Assembly (NCBI GenBank): GCA_021397845.1
Contig: JAHSVC010000034.1
Coordinates: forward strand, 4,673,213-4,737,212
Source of the DNA: Areca catechu
Lineage: Eukaryota; Streptophyta; Magnoliopsida; Arecales; Arecaceae
Length of the DNA: 64,000 nt
Reading direction: 5' to 3'
Below the pieces are notes generated by a model, which was not told the origin of the DNA, made no database searches, and saw only the letters and a program-made list of their open reading frames with translations. Positions 1 through 10,255 of this stretch are shown here, piece after piece. Numbering within the stretch: the first letter of the stretch is position 1; each line of letters begins with the position of its first letter. A program made the position numbers and the translations under genes.

Positions 1-240
1 AAAAACCTTATGGCTCGAACTAAAAAAGCGACAGCTCGACATCTAAGCTGGCTCGACCAATAGGTCATCTGCTCGAGTCGGCTTGAGCATAGGGAGCACA
101 AAAAGTGATTTTTGGATTTCAATCAAAGCTCTTTTAATCATAATATTGGGATTAGGAGGTCACCTAGATGATTTGTCCTTAAGATTATGGGAGTGATTCT
201 AGAGTGGATCACATAATCCTAGTTCACTCTAATCATTGCA
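1..240 (-). other. Non-coding segment after pol of copia element 1
   Basis: No coding sequence is seen. The segment follows the RNase H end in the element's sense direction. It holds several copies of a GCTCGA / GAGTCGGCT motif between about 10 and 100, the same motif that is repeated in this element's LTR. In related elements this interval lies between pol and an envelope-like gene, which would be outside the window. Confidence 0.6.
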
Positions 241-1690
241 AATTTATCAAAATTCAAAGGTTTAGTAAAAATATCAGCAAGTTGATTTTCAGTTGGCACG
301 AATTCAAGTTCAATATCATTATTCAATACATGATCTCTTATAAAATATGATTTCTAATTTCAATAGTTTAGTTCTTGATGCTGAACAGGACTTTTAGTCA
401 AATTAATAGCACTTGTGTTGATACATTTGATTAGAATTTTAGATTGTGTAACACCAAAGTCTTCTAGTTGTTATTTAATCCACAACACTTGAGCACAACA
501 ACTACCAGCAGCAATGTACTCTGTCTCAGCAGTGGATAATGCTATAGAGTTTTGCTTCTTACAGTGCCGTGAAATTAAACTCAACCCTAGAAATTGGTAT
601 GTACTACTAGTGCTCTTTCTATCAATTTTGCAACCAGCATAATCAGCATCAGAAAATCAATTAAATTCAAAGATGATTCTTTAGAATTCCAAAGACCTAA
701 ATTACTTGTACCTTTCAAATATTTGAAAATTCTTTAATAGCAAGCATATGTGTTTCTTTAGGATTACATTGAAATCTAGCACATACACATACACTGTACA
801 AGATATCAGGTCTACTGGCTGTAAGATATAGTAGGGATCCGATCATACCTCTATATAGCTTTTAATCAACATTGGATCCATTTTTATCTTTGTCTAGCCT
901 GCAGGTAGTGCTCATGGGTGTGCTAGCTTCTTTACTTGTTTCCATGCCAAACTTCTTGATTATTTCTTTGATATATTTGGCTTGGCTTATAAAGATTTCA
1001 TCCTTCATTTGTTTGACTTGTAGCCTAAGGAAGAATTTGTGTTCACCCATAAGGCTCATTTCAAACTCACCCTGCATCAACTTAGCAAATTCTCCACAAA
1101 GATTTTCATTAGTTGCACTAAATATAATGTCATCAACGTAGATTTGTACAACTAGCATATCATTCTTTTTATTTTAATAAAAAAGAGTTTTGTCAACATT
1201 TCCTCTTTTGAAATCATTTTCAAGTAAAAATTTGCTTAGTCTATCATACCAGGCCCTAGGTGCTTATTTCAAACCATATAAAGCTTTGTTCAATTTAAAC
1301 ACATGATTTGGAAAAGCATGATTTTTAAAATGGTGGCTGTTCTACAAAAACTTGTTCAGAAATAAATCCATTTAGAAAAGTACTTTGACATCCATTTGAA
1401 AGAGTTTAAAGTTCATGTAGCAAGCAAATGCAAGAAGTAATCTAATGGCCTCAAGTCTTGCTACGGGAGCATATGTTTTATCAAAATCAATGCCCTCCTC
1501 TTGATTGTACCATTTTGCTACCAATCTTGCCTTATTTCTTATAATCTTACCATTCTCATCTAGTTGTTCCTATAGATCCATTTGGTTCCTATGATTGGGG
1601 TGGTCTGTAGGTCTGCTAACTAGTGTCCAAACATTATTTTTTTCAAATTGGTTTAATTCATCATGCATGGCCATCATCTAGTTATGATCA
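240..1690 (-). pseudogene. pol: Reverse transcriptase and RNase H of copia element 1 (broken)
   Basis: The minus strand encodes a copia-type RT followed by RNase H. The longest open piece is 862-1158, with the catalytic motif YVDDIIF intact and then the conserved region leading to STPM. Matches to the palm of RT (FKLFQMDVK) occur near 1380-1420, in a frame interrupted by stops. The RNase H tail is seen at about 240-640, where the residues resemble the copia end 'ADIFTKPL'. In a live element this would copy element RNA into cDNA and remove the RNA strand in the virus-like particle. Several stops and frame changes make it non-functional. The domain call is firm and exact edges are approximate. 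Confidence 0.85.
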
Positions 1691-1703
1691 GTTTCAGCCT
1701 CTT

Positions 1704-2960
1704 CTAAACTATGTGGTCAATTTGTGAGACAAAGGCTAGGTAGTCATGTGCATCTCTATGTACTGACCTAGTCCTAACATCATGAGAAGGATCACCAATA
1801 ATTAAATCTTTGGGATATGAAGTTACATACCTCAATTTCTTTGGTAAATCAGTATGATCCTTGCTTACCATTTCATTTCCATTTTGCATTAGCTTATCTT
1901 GAATGCTTAGATCTTCTATTTCCTTTTGTAGTGTATCTGCATTATTATCTATGCACTCATCTTTTCTAGATGGTGAGGGATTAGCTTCATCAAAAATTAC
2001 ATGAATTGACTCTTCTACAGTAAGAGTCCTCTTAAAACACTCTATATGCTTTGCTATATAGTGAATAATCAAGGAATATAGATTCATCAAATTTTGCATC
2101 AAACTTTCCTAAGTTATCTTTACCATTGTTCAACACAAAGCATTTACACCCAAAAACATGAAAGTATTTAATATTCAATTTTCTTCATTCCAAAGCTCAT
2201 AGGGGATTTTCTTTGAAATTGGTCGAATTAAAACTCGGTTAATATGTAACAGCAGTGTTCACCGCTTCTGCCCAAAAGTACCTTGGAAGATTACATTCAC
2301 ACAACATGGTTCGGGCCATTTCTTTCAAAGTCCTATTCTTTCTTTTACAACATCATTTTGTTGTGGTGTTCTAGGAGCGGAGAAGTTGTGATCAATACTG
2401 TGCTCAGTGAAATATTCATCAAAAAATTGATTTTGAAATTCAGTTCCATGATCACTTCTTATAGAGATAATAGAAAGATTTTTTTCATTTGAAACTTTCT
2501 TATGAAATTTTTGAAATACATCAAAAGTTTCATCCTTATGTGCAATAAATAGTAACCGTATGAATCTAGAAAAGTCATCTACAATCACAAGGCCATATTT
2601 CATACCTCCTAGGCTTGTGGTCCTAGTTGGTTCAAATAAGTCCATGTGAAGTAGCTCAAGGGGTCTAGTTGTTGAAATAACATTTTTTGATTTAAAACTC
2701 TTCCTAGTTTGTTTGCCTAATTGACAAGCATCACATACATAATCAAGATCAACTTTAAAATATGGCAAACCTCTAACTAGATTCTTTGAGATTAATTTAG
2801 CAATTGTATGCATGCTAGCATGACCTAATCGTTTATGCCATAATAAACATGGCTCCTTGGTCTTAGCATTCATTGCTACTAGACTGAAACTACTTGTCAT
2901 GGCTAGATCATTTAGATCTACCACATAGATGTTTCCAAGCCTATGACCGATGAATTTATT
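1704..2960 (-). pseudogene. pol: Integrase of copia element 1 (broken)
   Basis: The open piece 2325-2924 shows the GAG-pre-integrase zinc-binding pattern (HKRLGHAS...CDACQLGK) followed by the catalytic core. The first two catalytic acids are visible in HMDLF and RSDHGTEF. The third lies in a changed context (QQNDVVKER where families have QQNGVVERKN), which suggests a small frame slip. The piece 1704-2102 is the acidic linker that joins integrase to RT. Integrase would insert the cDNA into the genome. Stops between the two pieces, and the altered third-acid region, indicate loss of function. It sits between protease and RT, as expected for copia. Confidence 0.85.
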
Positions 2961-2980
2961 GCTAGAATCAAAAGAGTTAG

Positions 2981-3283
2981 TTACTTACACATAGATGATT
3001 CAAAGATAACCTTGAAGCCTTTATCACAAAGTTGATTAATACTTAATAAATTATGCTTCAATTTATCTACTAGCAGCACATCTTCAATAAAAGTACAGGA
3101 GGTTATTTTGATCATATCGATTCTGATTATTTTTTCCTTGCCATTATCTCCAAAAGTAACAAATCCTCCTTTCATTTGTAGGGTGATGAACTGGTCACCC
3201 GTCATATGCCTTGAGCAGTTGCTGTTAAGATACCATCTTTTTTTTAATTTGTGCGCTGCAAGATAGCCCTGCAAAATAGTCAA
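2981..3283 (-). pseudogene. pol: Aspartic protease segment of copia element 1, active site changed
   Basis: This piece of 100 residues carries the copia protease region followed by the conserved KHNLLSINQLCDKGF stretch. The usual WYLDSGCSRHMTG active-site motif reads WYLNSNCSRHMTG here, so the catalytic Asp is Asn and the Gly after Ser is also Asn. Copia proteases cut Gag-Pol into mature proteins, and such a change should abolish activity. Both changes fit G-to-A transitions on the element strand. Together with the downstream frameshifts this shows a long-dead copy. Confidence 0.85.
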
Positions 3284-3289
3284 GGAGTG

Positions 3290-4245
3290 ATTTTAGGTAC
3301 CCAAGTTAACTTGGATCCTTTCAAATTAGCAAAATTGGTTCCCTTTGGAACCTAAACGGTTCTATATTTCAATGCACCAATCATAGAGTTTTTCAAAGAA
3401 TTGCATTGATAAGATTTATGTCCAAATCTATGACATGCATAACAAATAATTTTGTCACTTTTGAATAATGCATGCTTCGAAGCTTTAAAAGATGCAGAAG
3501 CAGAAATATTTGGTTTGAACGATTTTGAATAGAATCTTATGGAACATACTTCAAGCCATTTAAAATGGATTTTGATGGAAAAGCTTTTTGAAATTTTGCA
3601 TTTGAAGCTGAAGCTTTTGAAGATACAAATTTTATTGCTGAAATTCCTTTAGAATTTAAGGCATTAAATCCAATTCCAGCTTTACTTTTGAATCTTTTTG
3701 TTCTTTTAAAATTTGCTCAAGCTTGTTAGAACTCAAAGTAAGTTTTTCTACTAAAGGTTTAAGCTTTTCAACCTCATTTTTCAAATCAACATTTTCGGCA
3801 ACTAAAACTTTGTTTATCTCTTTCAAAGCATTTTCTCATTATTCAAAACAATAATATTTTTAGAAAAGATATTCAGTTGTTTTTGCAAAATGTTATTCTT
3901 TACGGAAGTCTCATCCTTGTCTTTTAATAAAACATTATTTTGTTTCTTCAAGGATTTAATTTTAACCCAGCTTTCTTAAATTCAATAAGTAAATCATGAA
4001 ATGCAGAATTCAATTCATCATATATAAATTCAGTTTGAAGCTCAGGAGATGATACCTCATTTTCAAGACCCATTAGACATAAGTTTGCAGATGTTGTGGT
4101 CTCTTCTTCTTCAGTAGATAAGGATGCTTCGCTGTTGCTCCACGTCGCTACCATAGCTTTCTTTTCTTTTTCTTAAGACCCTTCTTCAATAAAGGACAAT
4201 CTGGTCGAATATGCCCTGGTTTTTTGCATTCATAGCAGGTGGGCA
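3290..4245 (-). pseudogene. gag: Zinc knuckle and acidic/coiled linker of copia element 1
   Basis: A CCHC zinc knuckle (CYECKKPGHIRPDC) can be read on the minus strand at about 4190-4235, in a frame different from the adjoining open pieces. It is followed by the open piece 3948-4154, which has the ATWSNSE then Glu-rich then NLCLMGLENEVSS pattern common after the zinc knuckle in Sirevirus Gag. The rest, down to 3290, is Lys/Asn/Leu-rich with interruptions and resembles the coiled-coil linker before protease. The knuckle would bind element RNA for packaging. Frame changes make this a broken remnant. Confidence 0.75.
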
Positions 4246-5150
4246 CTTCTTTCTCTTTTTCCTTTTCTTATCCTTATCCTTACTGAATTCTTTGTTCTTG
4301 TGGAATTTTCTAAAATGTATTCCTTTTCTTCTTCCCAAGAACCTTCTGAATTTCCTAACGACCATGGCAACATCTTCATCTTCCATGTCACTTTCAATAG
4401 AGAAGCATTCTTCTACCGATTCTTCATCCTTTCTAGAATCCATAGCAGCTTTGAAGGCAATAGATTTCTTTTTTTTATCATCTTCAATTCGGTGCTACAT
4501 GGTTGGTTCATGTATGATGAGAGATCCTAGTAGTTCATCCAATAGTAAGGTGTTCAAATCTTTTGCTTCCTGGATGGCTGTCACTTTCGGATCCCACTTA
4601 TCTGGAAGAGATCTTAGAATCTTTTGTATAAGATCTGCATTAGAATATACCCTACCAAGACTTTTTATGCCATTAATAATATCAGTGAAACATGAAAACA
4701 TGGCAGAGATTGTTTCATTAAGTTCCATTTTGAATAATCATAACGATGAACAAGAAGACTAATTTTAGAAGACTTCACTTGAAAAGTTCCTTCATGGGTC
4801 ACTTCGAGTTTATCCCAAATTTCTTTTACAGAGGAGCATATAGAAATTCGATTAAACTCATTACTATCCAAAGCATAGTATAAAAGATTCATTGCTTTGG
4901 CATTTAACTCATCCATCTTCATGTCATGTTCGTCCCAATCCTCTTCAGGTTTTGGAACGTCCATTCCATCAATTTTAACCATAGAGATGTAAGGACCCTT
5001 TAGAATGACCTTCCATAACTGAAAATCAATTGCTTGAATATAAATTTTCATTCTAGCATTCCAGTATGTATAATTTGTGCCAGTGAAGAGTGGAGGTCTA
5101 TTGGTTGATTGGCCTTTCGTCATGGATGTACTCATTGGATGAGCCATCAA
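4246..5150 (-). pseudogene. gag: Gag of copia element 1 (frameshifted)
   Basis: The start at 5150 opens with PPLFTGTNYTYWNARM and continues through EEDWDEHD and NAKAMNLLYYALD, the hallmark N-terminal half of copia (UBN2-type) Gag. After about 4680 the frame changes. The next piece (4495-4728) holds DIINGIKSLGRVYSNADLIQKILRSLP, and a third (4186-4443) holds the basic Lys-rich tail before the zinc knuckle. Gag forms the virus-like particle. The ATG chosen lies about 30 bases inside the primer site, the usual spacing for this lineage. At least two frameshifts break it. Confidence 0.85.
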
Positions 5151-5177
5151 TCTTTACTCTTTTGTATTCAAGACACT

Positions 5178-5189
5178 GCTCTGATACCA
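5178..5189 (-). other. Primer binding site, initiator Met tRNA, copia element 1
   Basis: The plus strand reads GCTCTGATACCA, so the element strand reads TGGTATCAGAGC, complementary to the 3' end of plant initiator Met tRNA. It lies two bases inside the LTR edge at 5192 and marks where first-strand cDNA synthesis would start. Confidence 0.9.
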
Positions 5190-5191
5190 GT

Positions 5192-6958
5192 TGTTGCCCA
5201 GGTGGCTACCCAAGAGGGGGGTAAATTGGGAATTTAAAAACTTAATGCAGATAATGTGCAATTAAAATTCCTTTTCAAAGTGTTGTGTATTGAGACTAAG
5301 AACCAAATGCAGAAGCTAAAGGAAATCAGAGAATCATAATACAAACACATAAGGTTTATAGTGGTTCGGAGCAACCCAGCTCCTACGTCCACTACCTAAG
5401 ATACCACTTGGGATTTCCACTATATTCACACCCGAATACAGTCGGATTATTTTACAGGATCACAATCCAAAACCTCTACACTTTGGTTTTAACATGATCA
5501 CCAAAAAACCCAACACCCTTTGATTTTGAATAGGCTCACCAAAGAAACCTAACTTGGTTTTCACAGGATCACCAAGAACCTAACTTGGTTTTACCAGGAT
5601 CACCAAGAACCCAACACTTGGTTTTATCAAGGCTCACCAAGAACCTATTTGGTTTTTCAACTAGGCTCACCAATAATCCAACAACAATTCAGAAAAAGAA
5701 TTGAAGTAAATGCAATAATAAATGACAAACTCAATTTGTCGGATAGTTGCTGGTGCAGCTTGATAGAAATTCACTTGAATGAGCTTGAATGAGCTTTAAT
5801 TGCTTCTTCTAAAATTGTGTCAAGCTTTAGATAAGAGTTGGTGAAGACTTGAAGGCTTGCTTGAATTCTCTTGTGCTCTCTTTCTTTTTGGTAGGTAGGA
5901 TATTCAATGTAGCTCTCAAAACTTTGAAGAATTCTCTTATTATTTTTTTTATTTAAGAGAGTTCAAATCCTTCAAATATAAGGTTTTCCATCACTTCAAG
6001 GCAATTCTAACCATTGTAGACCATTGGGAAGTGGTTTGTGACCGTTGGAGCACTTTTTGGCATTCAAAAACAAATTTTGGAACTAGTCGTTGGATACCTG
6101 AAAGTGATGTTTGAGTTGGCTCGGATTCCTTCGAGTCAGCTCGGATCCTTCAAGTAGATAGGTCGAGTCGCCAAATCTTCAGTGCAGTCAGCTTTTTATC
6201 CCAGGGCATAAAACTTCACTTTGGACAAGTTGGCTCTTTGTAGCTCGGGTCGGCTCGAACTTATATCTTTGAAAATCTTGAACTCTAGGAGTCGGCTCTT
6301 TTGATCATTGGTCGGCTCTTCTTCTCAGGTCTGAAATCATCACTCTGGAAGAGTCGGCTCGATGCAGTTCGGGTCGGCTCGCTTTCTCAGGTCTTCAAAA
6401 TTAGGTCTAGCAGAGTCGGCTCTTTCTGGTTCGGGTCAGCTCGCCTGGCTGTTCTCAGATATCTTTAAAAACTGGACTCTGGAGGAGTCGGCTCGGACAT
6501 ATTCCTATCGACTTGAATTCACTGGAGTCGGCTCGGTTACCTTCGAGTCAGCTCGGATTGCTGCGTACCAGAATCCTTGCTGCGTGCCATGAAGTAGAGT
6601 CAGCTCTTCAACATGCTGGGTTGGCTCGAGTATCTTTTTCAGGATTTTTATAATTGTACTCAAAGAAAAACTCTCATGAACTCTCTTACATTTTTCAAGC
6701 ATACCAACTCAAAATAATTTTTAAGGAACACATACATAGAAGTAACCCTTTTTACATAATTTTTCTTAGCTTTTTCATTGGGTTCTTGTTTACATAAACA
6801 CATTACAACACAACTCAAACAAGAAACAAAGGTGTAGGAGTTGAAGTTTGAACAATTAACTCTTCCTACAAAAACTTGTAAAACACTTGAAGAGTTGTTA
6901 GAAATAAATGTACATGCTCCATGTTTGGTTATCATCAAAATCACTTATGGGGTCAACA
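5192..6958 (-). repeat. 5' LTR of copia element 1 (1767 bp)
   Basis: The inner edge is TGTTGCCC next to the primer site, and the outer edge is GGGGTCAACA, so on the element strand the LTR starts TGTTGACCCC. The start and end bases are the expected TG and CA. Between about 6110 and 6630 the LTR holds roughly a dozen copies of a GAGTCGGCTCG-like motif. From 5460 to 5680 a GGATCACCAAGAACC-like phrase repeats. It acts as promoter and polyadenylation region in a live element. Its partner LTR is outside the window. Confidence 0.87.
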
Positions 6959-6989
6959 GATTGACTGATCATGAGTTCCCTCTGATATA

Positions 6990-7730
6990 ACTCGAATTTC
7001 TTAGCTAGGTGATAGGCTTCCTCTAGGTCCTGAATTTGTCAATAAAACAGCTCTCACTGGATATCCCTACGCAGGCCATCTCGAAATCTAGCCATGATCT
7101 TAGACTCAGGTTCAACTGTGTTACATCTCCTACTAAACTCTTTAAATTGGTCAATATACTCAGACACAGTCATGTTCCCTTGTTTAAATTTATACCATTG
7201 GTCTAAAAGTTGATACTCATAAGATCTACCTAGATACTTCTCTTTCAATTTACTTCTCATGGCTTTCTAGGTATGAATTTCATCTCCTCTTTAATAACAT
7301 TCATCCTCAATGTCTTCCCAGTATCGCCTAGCATGTTGGATTAGCTTATATATGGCCAATCTAACTTTTCCTAACTCCGTCATCTGAGTGTACTCAAAAT
7401 ACTGATCCATTCTTTCTTCCCACTCAATATACACCTCAGGATCTAGGCTTCCATCAAAAGTGGGTGCATAGGATTGGGTGTGCCTAACAGGTCTTTCCTC
7501 TGGGTCCACCAAGTATGGGTATGGGCTTCTAGGGTTAGACTCAGGGGCAAGATCATGATAATAGGCTCTTGGATAAAGGGAGTTAGGCCTAGATGATCTA
7601 CATTTAGTATGGGCCATACGGGCTTCTAATCTAGGCTTCAAGATTATCCATGGGTTCAGCCAAAGGTGGAGATGGTGGATGAAATGGGACTCCTGATCTA
7701 GTGCACATGCGAGACTCAACACTAACTCGA
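6990..7730 (-). pseudogene. gag: Gypsy Gag fragment (Retrotrans_gag domain)
   Basis: Two open pieces form one Gag region. Piece 7291-7722 ends with APTFDGSLDPEVYIEWEERM...WEDIEDE, and piece 7054-7260 continues with MRSKLKEKYLGRSYEYQLLDQWYKFKQG and ends at FRDGLRRDIQ. These are the core of the Retrotrans_gag capsid domain of Ty3/gypsy elements. A stop codon lies between them at about 7270, and the domain is cut off on its C-terminal side by copia element 1. No zinc knuckle is left. Gag would build the particle. The fragment is non-functional. Confidence 0.8.
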
Positions 7731-8725
7731 CTATGGGTACCTAGACCTAGAGCCCAATCAGAATGGGTTGACTCAACTTACACTCAACTCAAATCCTAGT
7801 CCTTTAACTGGCTAAGTAAGAGGTGGGATGGTGGGAGGCCCCCTGCTCTTGTAGGGACCCGATTAAAGAACCACCAATCCACTTAGGTCGTTTGACACTG
7901 TACCTCTAGCCTAGACACCAGCATCCAGTAATAGAAGATGAATTGGGTGCACTAGTTGACCCACAATAGTTGAACCTGACCTGTTGATGTTCCTAGTCCT
8001 CTAGGGCAAATTAGGTCTACTCGATTTTAATTAGGGTTGGGTTCAGATGCAAGGGTGGTGGTTTATGGGCTAAGGAAAGGTAATGACCTCCTTCCTTTAT
8101 CTTGGATATTGTTGCCCTTAAATTAATTATGCAATGATGGCAGGCAGATGAAAATGAAAATTAGGGTTTTAAGTATTTTTGGTATTTTTTGAGTATATGT
8201 AATTTTTTTTATTTTGGTATTTTTAAAATATAAATATAATTTGTAGATAATGACCTAATATGCAAGAAACATGCCAAAATTTTAATATATGCAAAAATTA
8301 TACTAAAACAACCCTAAACTTGCTGAAATTGACTTTGCTGCCAAAAACAGGGCAGAACTGTTCTCAAGCAGTATTCCGGCTGGTAGAAAATTCACAGACC
8401 GAAATAATTCATGAGAAGATTTTAAAGATTAATTCTAATTATAAGGAATTCGTAAAAATAAAGTTTAGACTTTATTTTTCGAGTTTCATACTGGTAGAAA
8501 TAATTAAAATAGCAGGCTAAGTACTGAGAAGGCCGAGATGCAAAAAACCTTAATGAACTCTTTGTTTTATTCTTCAGGGGTCAAATCACAGCGGCACTCC
8601 TACATGTCATAGAAGATCCCGTAGATTGGGAAGAGTGGGTCTTGCAGCCCTACTTGTCTCCTATGATCGGACGGCCATGGTGAAGCACCCAATCCGAATA
8701 TGCAAAGAGAACTGAGCCCAAACAG
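7731..8725 (-). other. Untranslated leader of the probable chromovirus, copy 1
   Basis: About 1 kb lies between primer site and Gag. I see no convincing gene. A short open frame at 8260-8520 on the plus strand has no family features. On the element strand the segment matches the leader of the second copy (63092-63900), including a shared CTGCCTGCCATCATTGCATAA phrase. A TTTTT/ATTTTTGGTATTTTT low-complexity patch lies at 8160-8240. Confidence 0.65.
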
Positions 8726-8737
8726 GCTCTGATACCA
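8726..8737 (-). other. Primer binding site, initiator Met tRNA, chromovirus copy 1
   Basis: GCTCTGATACCA on the plus strand is the complement of TGGTATCAGAGC, followed by AA and then the LTR edge TGATGCGG at 8740. The same spacing is seen in the other copy at 63077-63091. Confidence 0.88.
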
Positions 8738-8739
8738 AA

Positions 8740-9618
8740 TGATGCGGAACTAAAATGCATGCATAATATTTTTTTGTATTTTTATAGGTTAAGAGATGTA
8801 ACTAAATCTTGAAGATAAGGCCATGAATCTAAGTAGAGAGTCCTATGCAAAACAAGAAGCAACAGCATGCAAAATAGAACCTAAAAGTAATAAAAAAGAG
8901 GACCGCCGAGACTGAGAAGTCTCGATTGGGCTAATTCTCCTTCAAGAACACTACTGGCAAGAAGAAGGGGTGTACCTAATAATGGTTGAAGTGCCTGATG
9001 AAGATTATATACAAAGAGATCGCTCTCATTCCTGGATGCGGCCTGGATGATCAAGCCGAAGACCCGCGAATTCTCAGCTTTCAACCCAGTGATCCGATCG
9101 CTGCCCGGCTGGAGTCGTTGGATTCGTAGACATCGAGGGACCTGCAAACAGCTTTTCAAGGGTTAGAAATTGAAGAAGGGATGAAGGAATAATTGAAAAA
9201 TAGCAAGGAGAAGAAGGGATTTGATATGGGTGGCCAAGGCTTGGAGATGATGCTTTTAGGGTTTGTTGGTGGCTGGAGACTGGGTGCAGGAGACAAGGAG
9301 GAAGGAGGGGCTCACATAGAATCCCCTTAGCACGCAGTAGATGGAAAACTCAATTATATTCATTCAAAAAAATATCCTTTACATGCTTGAGTCTTCTTTG
9401 ACTGGGTTTGACTTAATACAGACTCAATACAACTGAACATGATTACAAGACTCAGAATATGATTAGCTCAATATGAGCTGACTGGTACAAGACTCAAATA
9501 ATGAAAATGACAACTCAAATTGGCTAAGTCCTTATTACAAATTGGACTCAAACACTACTAAGTAATCCACACAGGGTTTAGAAGCCTCTGTCTTATTCTA
9601 GTGCCTCTGGTGTCCCTA
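8740..9618 (-). repeat. 5' LTR of probable chromovirus copy 1 (about 879 bp)
   Basis: The inner edge is next to the primer site and ends GCATCA on the element strand. The outer edge is set by alignment with copy 2: both share GGGACACC, then a phrase with AATAAGACAGAGGCTT. The first base pair is TA here and TG in copy 2. Copy 2 is 1422 bp, so copy 1 has lost about 540 bp internally. The downstream half (8890-9160) matches copy 2 around 62690-62870. Confidence 0.72.
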
Positions 9619-9639
9619 TAAATCTTGGATTGATGCCCC

Positions 9640-10255
9640 AAATCTGAGCCAACTGCTAGCCCTGCTCGAGATTAATAATCGCCAGATTGAGAAGGAAGTT
9701 AGCATGATCTCCTAGGCGGCAGAGCACTCCTCAAAGAGGTCAAGAGAAGAGGGAAGGGATGAAAATATAATTTCCTTTTTCAATAAGGATTTAGTCAGGA
9801 TCCATAACCTTAATAATGATCCTATCATTGTATCCATGATGATAGCAAAGCATCCTGTAAAAAGAATCCTTGTTGATAGTGGAAGTTTAGCTGACATTCT
9901 TTTTTAGGATGCTTTTATTTGAATGAACCTACCACTAAACTATCTCCAACCTATCTCTATGCCTTTAGTTGCTTTCAATGGAGAGCCAGTCGGGATTGAG
10001 GAAGAAATCACCCTCCTTGTCATAACTGGGCCTTGCAAAGTACAGTCTTCATGACATTCACTATGGTCCATTGCCATCCATGTATAATGCTATCCTTGGA
10101 TGCTTGGGGCTAAATTTGCTAGATGTTGTCATCTCCACCAAATGTCTTCTCGTCTACTTCCCTACAATCCATGGGGTCAACAAGATGCAAGGGGACTAGC
10201 AGCTCACCTGATAATGCTTCCAGATGGCACTTAAGGTGCCAAAGCCCAACGAGCT
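9640..10255 (+). pseudogene. pol: Tat-like gypsy protease fragment, left half (old)
   Basis: The plus strand encodes MIAKHPVKRILVDSGSLADILF near 9835-9900, then residues matching MNL...PLVAFNGEPVGIEEEITL. This is the aspartic protease region of Tat elements and closely matches the protease of the complete Tat element (VDSGSSVDVLFYDAF...GFTGDSVGVEGEITL). The catalytic DSG is kept, but stops follow at once (TAG after LF, TGA a few residues later) and the frame drifts. The remnant is AT-richer than the young Tat copy. It ends exactly where copia element 2 begins, and its continuation appears at 44487. Confidence 0.8.

Larger units (their letters stand above)
1..6958 (-). mobile_element. Sirevirus-like Ty1/copia element 1 (partial, decayed)
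   Basis: This is a copia retrotransposon read on the minus strand. From high to low coordinates it has a 5' LTR (5192-6958), an initiator-Met primer site, gag, a zinc knuckle, protease, integrase, reverse transcriptase and RNase H, which is the copia domain order. The acidic segment after the zinc knuckle, the LTR start TGTTGACCCC and the long LTR fit the Sirevirus (SIRE/Maximus) lineage. The 3' LTR lies left of the window, so only one LTR and one target-site flank (GATTG at 6959-6963, partner unseen) are visible. Every coding domain has frameshifts or stops, so it is a dead copy. Lineage is inferred from motifs. Confidence 0.88.
6959..9618 (-). mobile_element. Probable chromovirus-type Ty3/gypsy element, copy 1 (5' part only)
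   Basis: A gypsy element is read on the minus strand: LTR (8740-9618), primer site, long leader and Gag. It is cut at 6958 by the outer end of copia element 1. The same family recurs on the plus strand at 61656-64000. The leader (rc 7800-8170) matches 63470-63760 closely, and the LTR start matches as well, which confirms the limits. The initiator-Met primer site and the Gag type suggest a chromovirus, but no pol domain is present to prove it. A possible target-site flank is TAAAT (9619-9623). Confidence 0.72.

Noticed and set aside
4211..4762. A 183-residue plus-strand open frame with a hydrophobic start, like a signal peptide
   Set aside because: It is the complement of the Lys-rich Gag segment; Lys codons read backwards give Phe and Leu.
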